Positions 56,135 through 64,000 of a DNA stretch of 64,000 bases are shown one piece after another. The DNA is from Phlebotomus papatasi. Taxonomy: Eukaryota; Arthropoda; Insecta; Diptera; Psychodidae. The notes below the pieces were generated by a model. That model saw nothing but the letters and a program-made list of their open reading frames with translations, ran no database searches and had not been told where the DNA came from. The DNA lies in assembly GCF_024763615.1 (NCBI RefSeq), contig NC_077223.1:63860627-63924626 (forward strand). Direction: 5' to 3'. Positions within the stretch are counted from its first letter, which is position 1; each line of letters begins with the position of its first letter. Both the position numbers and the translations under genes were made by a program.

Positions 56135-57820
56135 TTTGCATTTATTTTACAATGATTCTAAAGATCCATCCTTTTTTCTATTGAATGTTTTGTGTTTCTC
56201 CTATAGCTAATTAAATTTTATTTTAGATACCTTTAAATTTATAGTTCTTACTTAAATAGTAATATATTCTTTATTGAAATTCCAATGTAAATGTCTAACA
56301 TAACAACCAAGCCAATTTTATAATAAGTTATAATATTTCAATATTCTCTTGGTTTTTTATTGTAAACTATTGCTTGAGAAATATTTGTGATTTAACCTTA
56401 GATAAATCATAAAATTAAAAGAAAGTAATTAACGTTTCCTTTTACTATAAATTCTTAGGAAGTTCGTCATTGTTCATGTTTTCTTTTGAAGCAGATTTGC
56501 TAAGTTATATAGTAAATATTTTTATCTGGCACATCTGCACAGAAGTTCGCTGCTAAGTCAAATAACTTCCTTTAATTTACTTTTTAAATATTTCTATTGT
56601 TAATTAAGTTTTCCGGTAAATTTCTCTTAAAGTTCTGTATAAATAAAATTGGAAGTTGCTGAAGAAAGAGATGCTTTCTGAAAACTTTCTTCCATGCACT
56701 GCTTGGAATCTTCTTTGGCATAAATAAACACATTAAGTAGTCAATTGATGGTGGATCGAAACTGCTAATTTTCCACTAAAAGCCTCCTCCAGAATGCACC
56801 TCTTGTGTCTTCAAGTATGTGGAAAATGTGCGGAAACTTTCTTGGCGCCGTGCTAAGAGATGCAGGCACTTTATACTTAAGATAGCCATCGAAATGGGCA
56901 AAGATTGAAATAACTGAATGCTTCTGCTCTCTCTCCCCCCCCTAAAAAAAAGTTTCGATCAGCGGGGATTCCACCGGCAAATACAATACGCAAATAGCGT
57001 AAATTATTTGGGTAAATTATAAAATGGGTGATTGCTGAACTTGCAGCTGAGCAGCGTGCGCCGTATTTGCTCCAGGTAGTGTTGCAACCTGAATTCAGTT
57101 GTTTTAAATTTTGATTTATGAGATAATTACTACAGATTTGTGTACCGTGCACGATTGCAAATCAAGCTACTGTAAGTTTTCATGCTGTAATTTTCAAAGC
57201 AGTCTGCACACATACGCCTATCTCTATCCTAATCTTTGACTGATGACTATACCAATAAAATGCAACTTAATTGTTCGCCTGATTGGAAATAACACTCTGG
57301 AGCTGCGCAAAAATTATTCGAATGTGTATAATTTTGAAATTTTCACCATTATGAGCAAATGTATTGATTATGTGCAAATATAAGTCAAGGCTATACCGTA
57401 CAAAATAAACCGAAAAATAAGCACCTTTTTTTTGGACCTCTGCAATGTCTTTTATTGCTCGAACTCAAGAGGCAGAGCAATATGTAATTCATTGATTTTT
57501 TATATATATATGTCTACATTTAACATATATGTACACACTGTACAGCGACTCGACTAACCATTAACGATCAATTTCCGATATAATTTTGGAATGTTTGTTC
57601 AGGAACTAAAGGCCAAACGGTAAGAGATATCTCCTTTAGAACATCTCTGGCCTGGCCCCTAATGGCGATATTCCATAAAGAAGAGAAAGAGATCCCGAAC
57701 AGAAGAGTGTCTTTCTGGCTCTGTTCGGGGTCTCTTTCGAGATTTCAGAGAAAAAATCGTTTAATACGACAAGAGATTATAGCCTGAGAAAAAGCATTTT
57801 CGCCGTTTGCCATTGTAGGT
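56135..57820. other. Unique AT-rich DNA, small J-like fragment
   Basis: No gene recognised; the 91-codon minus-strand frame at 56877-57152 has no family. AGGCCAAACGGTAAGAGATA at about 57610-57629 is a small piece of repeat J/H. Confidence 0.45.
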
Positions 57821-57839
57821 TGGTCATCAACGCTGAGAC

Positions 57840-58345
57840 GGCGGCGGACGCATGATATGACGGGGCTAATGTACAGACACATAATACAATCAATACAATG
57901 CAATAAATTTTCAATATTCGTGGTCAATTTCCAGCCGCTACCAGGCAAGATTCTGAATTTGTTTCAGCTAGGGTAAAGTGGTACAAGTTGGACAGTGGTA
58001 CAAGTTGTACAATGGTACAATTTAGACAGGGCCTTTTGTCTTGATAAATTTAGTACTCATTTTTATTTGTATATTTTTAATGGTTTAGTTCTATAATTTG
58101 GTTCCTTGTGCTTAAAAACAAATTTTGTACTGTATTTATCAAGAAAAAAGCCATGTCCAACTTGTACCGGCGAATTGTCCAACTTGTAACACTAATTCCA
58201 AATTATATCACTTTACCCTAGCTTGTTCTAGGTCTGCCTTGAGGTCAACGCCTTCCCACATTGGCTTGTATAGCTTTTCTGGGGATTCTTTCTTCATTCA
58301 TGCACTGAACATGACCATACCATCGAAGTTGTGATCTCTCTAAAG
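57840..58345 (-). mobile_element. LINE tail, minus strand, split by a MITE
   Basis: On the minus strand 58345-58221 translates to RWYGHVQCMNEERIPRKA, then AIQANVGRR, a stop, and PQGRPRT; this is the same protein tail as at 47323-47542 and extends it upstream with the common RW-GHV motif. After the MITE at 57971-58218 the nucleotide match continues (CTGAAACAAATTCAGAATCT against CTGAATAAAATTCAGGACCT). It then decays before about 57840. Stop codons and frameshifts show it is a pseudo-copy. Confidence 0.7.
57971..58218. mobile_element. TA-flanked MITE, GGGTAAAGTGGTACAAGTTGG ends
   Basis: GGGTAAAGTGGTACAAGTTG pairs with the inverse of a right end ending TATCACTTTACCC; TA at 57969-57970 and 58219-58220. 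The motif TACAAGTTGGAC or its inverse is repeated near both ends. Removal of the element plus one TA rejoins the LINE sequence precisely. The open frame at 58125-58334 crosses the boundary and is not a gene. Confidence 0.85.
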
Positions 58346-58365
58346 AAGCAACTCCTCGACTGTTG

Positions 58366-58469
58366 TACGGGCTTCAGATCTAAGGCTTAATCATATGCAT
58401 TAACTTCTCTAATTTCTTTTAAATTATGGAAAATTATCACTTAAGATTGGACATCATAGGCAAGTGATC
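58366..58469 (-). repeat. Dispersed repeat R1, copy 3 (partial)
   Basis: ACGGGCTTCAGATCTAAGGC, TTAACTTCTCTAATTTCTTT and ACTTAAGATTGGA match the first half of the copy at 6993-7207. It lacks the GGGCTAAACCTCTAGTCTGA end. Confidence 0.6.
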
Positions 58470-58518
58470 CTTGATACGTTCCTCACTTGATCTCAACGGA
58501 GTGATTCCCCTAACCAAA

Positions 58519-58581
58519 GTCCGGAGCTACCTCATCTCGGAAGCTTACACTCGCGATCTTCCGAGATGAGGTACCTCCGGA
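58519..58581. repeat. Strong GC-rich hairpin
   Basis: TCCGGAGCTACCTCATCTCG (58519-58539 region) and CGAGATGAGGTACCTCCGGA (58562-58581 region) are inverse with one or two differences, with a loop of about 20 bases. Arms of about 24 bp in otherwise AT-rich sequence. It could be a MITE remnant or a stem-loop RNA; the stem is shorter than usual for an insect microRNA precursor with flanking base pairs. Confidence 0.65.
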
Positions 58582-58769
58582 CGGATTTTGAATTCTTATT
58601 AAAAATTCAATTCCGATAAGATTAAAAAAATTATTTTTGAGCTTTCTGTCCTTTTCCTGCTACGATATAGATCAAAATCTTTTTAAAATTTAACAAGGCT
58701 ATCATTGGATTTGTGAAATAATTTTTAAAATTGTAATAATTTTTTTAATAATAATAACAATAATCTTTT

Positions 58770-59045
58770 TTTGGGCACTCAATGGATCAAGTGGTAGAGC
58801 ACTCGCTCTATGATGCAAGTGTCCCGGGTTCGAATCCCCTTTAGGTCACCAGGAATTTTTCTGGCGTTAAAGTTGTTCGGATTGCATCCAGTGAGGATTG
58901 ATTCCATGGGCATGGGCCTGACAACCTCATCCCATACAAGAAAAAATAATAATGCATGTTTAGAAATCCCCTTGCGGGAAGACCTTGTTCCTTCGTGGAA
59001 TGTTCTGCTAGCATTATTATTAATATTATTATTATTAATAATTTT
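58770..59045 (+). mobile_element. tRNA-derived SINE, best copy
   Basis: GGATCAAGTGGTAGAGCACT (A-box region), CTCTATGATGCAAGTGTCCC and CGGGTTCGAATCCC (B box, canonical) form a tRNA-like head. It is followed by CTTTAGGTCACCAGGAATTT, TTTCTGGCGTTAAAG, GATTGATTCCATGGGCATGG and AAAATAATAATGCATG, and ends in an ATTATT microsatellite at about 59015-59043. Related copies are at 29114 (minus), 32075, 40992 and a remnant at 62080. Transcription would be by RNA polymerase III; mobilisation would need a partner LINE. The frames at 58810-59125 cover it and are not genes. Confidence 0.8.
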
Positions 59046-59049
59046 TTGC

Positions 59050-61320
59050 GTACCAAAAGCTTTACCAAAATTGTGAGTTTAAGCAGTTGGCGAATTTTCC
59101 TTTGCCGTTGTCGTCTTTTTAGCAACAGCAGACAGTGGTTTAGAGCGAAATTGAGGAACTCATTTCTTATTTATTGACAGAATGAAGGCGCGAGATGGGG
59201 AGGGAGAACAGCCGCGGTAAGACAACGACTTCAAGACGCAGCGCAATTTTTCTTGAAACCAGAATAAGAAATTCCGTTATCTTCCGACGAATGAGAAATA
59301 TGTGCTTTATTGCAATAAAACACTCAAGATACACCATTCTTGTACGAATGCGTGCACCTTCCGTGAATATCAATAAGAATGTCCATTGGCCTCGGTGCGT
59401 GAAGGAAATTTTTACGACTGAATTCCCTTTTTCGACAGCCCAGATCAACCTCACATGAATCACAATTTTCAATTGTCTTACAGTATTGTAAAGTGCGACA
59501 CAGTCGATGTAGTTCCAGCAATTTCCAATGGGCTTCCTTTGCATTTTACTTGAAGAAGAAAGTCACGATTCACCCGAAATGCCATTGTTTGGTACAAATT
59601 TGTACAGAGAGAAAAGAAGCGACATTATATAGTGAAATTTTAAGTCTTCATAGAATTCTTCTAAGACACTCGAATGCCTCAATGTTTTTGAATAATATGA
59701 AAAGATGATGGAAATATTAACTCACGATGAAAGAGGTGAAGACACTCAAGTATGGTGTACACTGCTCATTCTTCATGCATTTTTTGTTGCTGAAAAATTC
59801 GCGCAGAATCTCGGAAATTCTCGTAAGAACAATAGAAATATTTATGGAAAATAAAATTTCTTAGTCTCCTCAGTTAGAGAACTTTTTTTTGTAATAAAGT
59901 GCACATTAATCGGAATTTCTCTTAAGATGGAATATTATTAACATAGAGGTTCATCTTAGAATATCTTATTACACGTAATTATTATATTTAAAATTGGTGA
60001 AATGTTAAAAAAAAGAGCACTGAATAATTATTATAATATTTGCGATAAAATTTTAACAAAGGGATTCAAATAGAGAATTCAAACGAAGAAAGAGTCGAAG
60101 TTGAGTAGTCTGAACTTCTTTCTAAATTCACTTGAAAAGGAAAATCTATCTAGAATTGATAATTAATTAAATTAAGAATATAAGAATTCTTATAATTTTC
60201 TAACATTACACCGTAATAAAAGAACGAAAGTTGTCAGAGGGGTTTTCTAAAGTTTTCTAAAGTCGTATATACTCGTTCTCCCCTATAACTTTTGTCCAAA
60301 AACTATTTATAATATTATCTATGCTTAAATAAGTTTTGAAGATCGTTGACACAAAAGAATTTTATTTAAATAAATTATCTGGATATTATCAATGAAAGTA
60401 AGAATTCGTTTTATTTGTTTTGAAGTGGTCAAAGAGACGACTTCACACTAAATATTTGTATTTTAGTGTAAAGCCTTTTTATTTATGCAGCTATTTATCA
60501 GCACTATTAATTAGCGTTTGAATATTTCAAGCATTTCCTGAACATCACCTTTAGTAGTATTTCAATTAGTTTATTTTACAAATTTATTCAAATTTATCCA
60601 ATTCCAGTTCAACTTCAGAAATCTGTATCAAGATCACATCAATGTCATCAGAAACGTCATATAATTATTAGAATATGCCATAAAATTGAAAAATTATTGG
60701 TTAGTCAATGTATAATAAGAATTTTGACCCCAGTTTCATGTCATTCATTAAATCTTCCAACTGATTTACTTCTAAAGTACAACATATACTAAAACTGCTC
60801 TTGAGAACTTCCAATCACATAAAAGTGTCTCCAGAGGCATTTCTCAATCATGCTAATTATTCAGTAATCTGCATATGCAATAATATAATAATTTTGCAGC
60901 ATTGAATGAAGAATTCTTGCATTAATTGCGAAGACTTAACTCTGATTTAATAGAGCATTTATTGCACATGCTTTTTTCTTTATTTTTATTTAAATAAATC
61001 TTTATTATGAGGAGTATTCTCTGGGCACGACAAAAGAGGAAATTGGATACATAAAAATTTCAAGTTCAAATACCAAAATATTTGTACACCGCCATTTGGC
61101 GTGTGTCTGAACCCTGGTGCTGTTGTCTTTTTTATCATCAGGTTGATTGTTGTACAAATGTGTATTTTGGTATTGGAGTCAATGGCAGAATTTATTGAAT
61201 ATTTCCAGGGTATATTGACATACCCAAGCAGCACATCAGACGTAATTCTTGCTCAGTTTAGTACATTTGAACTTAGAACCCTATTTGACTAAATTGAATT
61301 TTAACTTACCAAATTTGTTA
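59050..61320. other. Unique AT-rich DNA, no gene seen
   Basis: A 125-codon minus-strand frame (59167-59544) overlaps several plus-strand frames. It has no recognised domain, no clear hydrophobic pattern and no shared repeat; chance is likely but cannot be proven by eye. Nothing was recognised in 59760-61320. Confidence 0.4.
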
Positions 61321-61325
61321 ATTTA

Positions 61326-61592
61326 TGGCTCGGGCACACCTTTTAGATCAAGAAAATTTCATGAAGTCGCATTTCGGATCCCTTTCTTTCTCACATGTTT
61401 TGCATAATATCTATCTCATTCTCTCGCGCTCTTCTTCTTCTCTTAAACATCACTCCACATTCAATTTAGCTCAATCGAATTTGGTATGCGAAAGAATGAG
61501 ATAGTCATATGTAAAAATTGTGAGAAAGAAAAGGTTTCGAATTTCGACTTCATGAAATTTTCCTGATCTATCCTGAAGGTGTGCCGGAGCCA
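61326..61592. mobile_element. TTA-flanked MITE, TGGCTCCGGCACACC ends
   Basis: TGGCTCGGGCACACCTTTTA at the left pairs with the inverse of GAAGGTGTGCCGGAGCCA at the right, and AAATTTCATGAAGTCG with CGACTTCATGAAATTT inside. TTA occurs at 61323-61325 and 61593-61595, a 3-bp duplication typical of PIF/Harbinger elements. GAATGAGATAG and CTATCTCATTC are further inverted blocks. The same end appears twice, facing inwards, in the palindrome at 18038-18436. Confidence 0.8.
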
Positions 61593-61756
61593 TTACCAAT
61601 TAAGTTTTCTGTCCAAATATGTTTCTTCCTCGAGAAATTTATTCGAATAGTAATTTATATGAATTCTTCGGTAAAATGTATTTTTTAGGATTGTTTATTG
61701 ATAGTTTTTCAATACTGTTTTCATAGAAAAATATCTAAAAAAAAAAAGTTGTAATG

Positions 61757-61978
61757 CCCTAGACACACTTACGACTTAAGCCGAGAGAAAGCATAACGTA
61801 TTTGTAATGAAAATAATGGTTACATTACATTTCCTTCAGATTTTGACTAATCCGTTTCTTGGCTTAAGCTGACAAATGGCTTAGTTAGTGGGAAACTGAT
61901 GGGAATTTAGTCAAATTATTATTTTGATTATAATTACGTTAAGCCATCTCTCGGATTAAGTCGTAAGTGTGAATAGGG
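61757..61978. mobile_element. MITE, CACACTTACGACTTAAGCC ends
   Basis: CCCTAGACACACTTACGACT pairs with the inverse of AGTCGTAAGTGTGAATAGGG, and CCGAGAGAAAGCATAACG with CGTTAAGCCATCTCTCGG. AATG at 61753-61756 and 61979-61982 may be a 4-bp target duplication. A central TCCGTTTCTTGGCTTAAGC repeats part of the end. It is non-coding, 222 bp; the superfamily is uncertain. Confidence 0.75.
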
Positions 61979-62079
61979 AATGATGTTTTGCTTTATAATA
62001 TTTTTTAATTAAATTTTAAAATCAATTTATTAATTTATAAGATTCTGTGTCTAGAACGTGCAAAAAATTCAAGGAATGT

Positions 62080-62175
62080 TGGATGTTATGGGTCAGGCAA
62101 TAAGTTCAGTATAGTATAGGGCTTGTTTGTAATAAAAGTGTTTTAAGTTCGAATCTATCTCAGGTCACCAGATGT
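62080..62175 (+). mobile_element. SINE remnant
   Basis: AAGTTCGAATCTATCTCAGG and TCACCAGATG match the B box and the following segment of the SINE at 58770; the upstream GTTCAGTATAGTATAGGGCT is a decayed A-box region. Only the head is preserved. Confidence 0.5.
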
Positions 62176-62242
62176 TTTGGTTTTTACATATACATAATCA
62201 ATAACAGAATTAATAATATTTATAATACATAAACGACGTTCC

Positions 62243-62434
62243 GTAAGTTCGGGTGACTTTGATACTCTCCTGTTCGTTAGCTTTTCTTTACTTCTAGAAC
62301 TTAAGGATGGTTGTTTCGTTACCTATCCAAATTACCATGTCTGATCGGTGGGAACCGTTCTTAAACATTAGAAAAATCTTACCAACAGGAGAGGGTCAAA
62401 GTCATCCGCAGGGGACAAAGTCACCCGCACTTAC
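62243..62434. mobile_element. MITE, GTAAGTTCGGGTGACTTT ends
   Basis: CCGTAAGTTCGGGTGACTTT at 62241 pairs with the inverse of AAAGTCACCCGCACTTACGG ending at 62436. TACTCTCCTGTT and AACAGGAGAGGGTC form a second inverted pair. TT flanks both sides and the exact target is unclear. A truncated relative is at 17942-18060. A 63-codon frame inside is not supported. Confidence 0.75.
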
Positions 62435-62439
62435 GGTTA

Positions 62440-63672
62440 TTCAACCAATTTCTTGGATATCGAAAATGCGGTTGTATCATGATGTGCTACTTGGGTAGCA
62501 CGATTTGGACGAATGGCGGAGGAAAAATGAGCGTTTAAGCGAAATGGCCAATAATTCATGAAGATCTATTCAATGGGTTAGAGAAGAGAGTTATTGAATG
62601 ATTTTTGTGCAAACAACAAAAGTCACACATTTGCTTCGAAAAATCAAAAGAGAGTGAGGAGATATAAGCATGGCGCGATGGTACCGTTAGTGTTGCTGGA
62701 CACTTCACGATCTTACCGAGATAAATTGCTCTGTACCGTGTGGACGGGAGAATGGTCTGGAGAATGTGTAAAATCTATGAGTCAAAGGAGTCATGAATAT
62801 TCACACAACAGACTTGAGGAGGAGGACTGACCAATCCCCAATGTCTGTCTATCTTAGGAGATGACCCTCTATCCCCATCTCTCTGGATTCGCAATCGATT
62901 GATCTTGGGCACTGCATCTCGATGATAGTTAACCGATGGATGAGAATATGGATAAAATTTCCTGGACAAAATTTCTTACTCCAATTTCAAGTTATAATTT
63001 TCCCATTGTTAGTCAACGAGCCACCATTAAGGGGAGTCATGATGGAAATTACGTGAAGAAGAACATGTCTGATTGCTAAGGAGATGCGTTCTAAAAGGTG
63101 GAAAAACACACCATCGAGAAAAAGAAGAGAGAAGCATAAATTTAAATAAACCGTAAGTGCGAGTATCACGATTTACTGTGCAGTGTTTGAACTAGCATAC
63201 ACTTGAATTTGTGCCTCATAGCGTCTCTACCATTATCACAAATTCACCTTCTTGCACACACGGTAAAGTCAATAGCACACCCAATGGTGTAGGAGGCTTC
63301 CGAGTTCCAACAGCCCAGAAACAATGCCTATTGATAACTCTTCGTCTCCATCGTGCTCTTGCACCTCCACAACCCCTTGCTCTCTTCTAACAATCATGAT
63401 TGACAATGAGCTGCACTTATGCAAATATTGAACATATCGAGGCATTATTTCCGGTTTCACTTCGGTAGCCAAACTAACATGAATGTATATCACATAAAGA
63501 TCATAATGCTAGAGGTGTTGATTTTTTTTCCAGAAAGCCCCTATTTAGGGTTATCATACGATTCAACATAAAACTTATTGCGACACGATGCACATCCCGG
63601 AGATAGATAACACTAGATGTTTTCTGATATTAAACAATTATATTTAGTTTAAACTGTACAGTTAAAGCAATG
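62440..63672. other. Unique DNA, no gene seen
   Basis: Frames at 62594-62830 (plus), 62775-62969, 62987-63169 and 63269-63493 (minus) show no recognisable family. Slightly less AT-rich than average. No RNA gene was seen. Confidence 0.45.
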
Positions 63673-63674
63673 TA

Positions 63675-64000
63675 GGGGGAGGTGGGGCTACTTTGAGCTG
63701 CGGAGCTAGGGGGAGGTGGGGCTACTTTGAGCTGTGGGGCTAGATTGTTATACGACTTTTTCGCCTATTTCTAAATCAAGCTGATTCTTATGATTATTTT
63801 ATTTAGATCCACAACTATTTTGTCTATCCAAATTACATCGTCTTAAAACCCGATTTACATTAGAAATATGCGAAGAAATCGTATAACAATGTAGCCCCAC
63901 AGCTCAAACTAGCCCTACCTCCCCCTACATTGTTATATGATTTTTTCGTATATTTCTAATGGAAACTGTGTTTTAATGTAATTTGATAGACAAAATAATT
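63675..64000. mobile_element. MITE of the GGTGGGGCTACTTTGAGC family, split by its own relative, cut by window end
   Basis: GGGGGAGGTGGGGCTACTTT (63675) runs to GAGCTGCGGAGC (63706), then TA; after the nested copy it resumes at 63928 with CATTGTTATATGATTTTTTC and TATTTCTAATGGAAACTGTG, the expected inner sequence. The right end lies beyond the window. Confidence 0.75.
63709..63925. mobile_element. Nested MITE of the same family
   Basis: GGGGGAGGTGGGGCTACTTT at the left pairs with the inverse of AACTAGCCCTACCTCCCCC. TA sits at 63707-63708 and 63926-63927 within the older copy. The interior ATTTAGATCCACAACTATTT matches 51337-51555. It is non-coding. Confidence 0.85.

Noticed and set aside
58770..58850. 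Functional tRNA gene
   Set aside because: A and B boxes are present but no full cloverleaf or acceptor stem is visible, and five related copies with a common non-tRNA tail show that it is a SINE.
59167..59544. 125-codon minus-strand frame as a gene
   Set aside because: It overlaps plus-strand frames of similar length, has no recognised family and no splice or start context that stands out. It is kept only as unsupported sequence.

Overview
This window looks like an insect nuclear, gene-poor, repeat-rich region. It is visibly AT-rich and carries tRNA-derived SINEs, a decayed LTR-retrotransposon end with a tRNA-type primer binding site, 5'-truncated non-LTR (LINE) tails, and many short non-autonomous DNA transposons (MITEs). 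The mix fits a dipteran, possibly a nematoceran such as a sand fly or mosquito, but the species cannot be read from the sequence. No complete protein-coding gene was recognised. Nothing suggests bacterial operons, CRISPR, rRNA or a functional tRNA.

Layout. 1-2.6 kb: three TA-flanked MITEs or remnants and one TTAA-flanked element nested inside another. 2.6-9.4 kb: mostly unique AT-rich DNA with a fold-back element at 7.5-7.9 kb. 9.4-10.8 kb: a MITE, a palindromic satellite fragment and a GTTTGT-rich tract. 11-15.5 kb: two MITEs and a GATC-rich degenerate minisatellite. 17.4-19.5 kb: a dense cluster containing an inverted duplication and an element whose ends are built from a short iteron. 20.9-22.7 kb: a candidate last coding exon (minus strand) followed by a triple-nested MITE. 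24.9-26.9 kb: a 1.3-kb GATCC-iterated transposon with an 8-bp target duplication. 29-34.5 kb: SINEs, shared repeats and a 940-bp palindrome. 36-38.9 kb: iteron minisatellite, iteron element and a CACTGAGA MITE. 41-47.9 kb: a SINE split by a MITE, dispersed repeats, an LTR with primer binding site, and a LINE tail with a 13-bp target duplication. 49.5-55.4 kb: nested pogo-like and CACTGAGA MITEs, a tRNA-like SINE, a regular 149-bp palindromic satellite and an iteron element. 57.8-59 kb: a LINE tail split by a MITE, and a full-length-looking SINE. 61.3-64 kb: three MITEs, a SINE remnant and a MITE inserted into its own family member at the window edge.

The informative content is therefore a record of transposition. 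Several insertions can be reconstructed exactly because the two halves of the older element, and the duplicated target, flank the younger one. The TA-flanked families share ends resembling GGGGAAAGTG / GGGGAAGTGGGG and were presumably mobilised in trans by Tc1/mariner/pogo-type transposases encoded elsewhere; the TTAA-flanked CCCTTTAAGGACG family would need a piggyBac-type enzyme. The best candidate for real coding sequence is a 56-codon lysine-rich open exon ending at 20945 on the minus strand. Other open frames of 60-147 codons look like chance or lie inside repeats.
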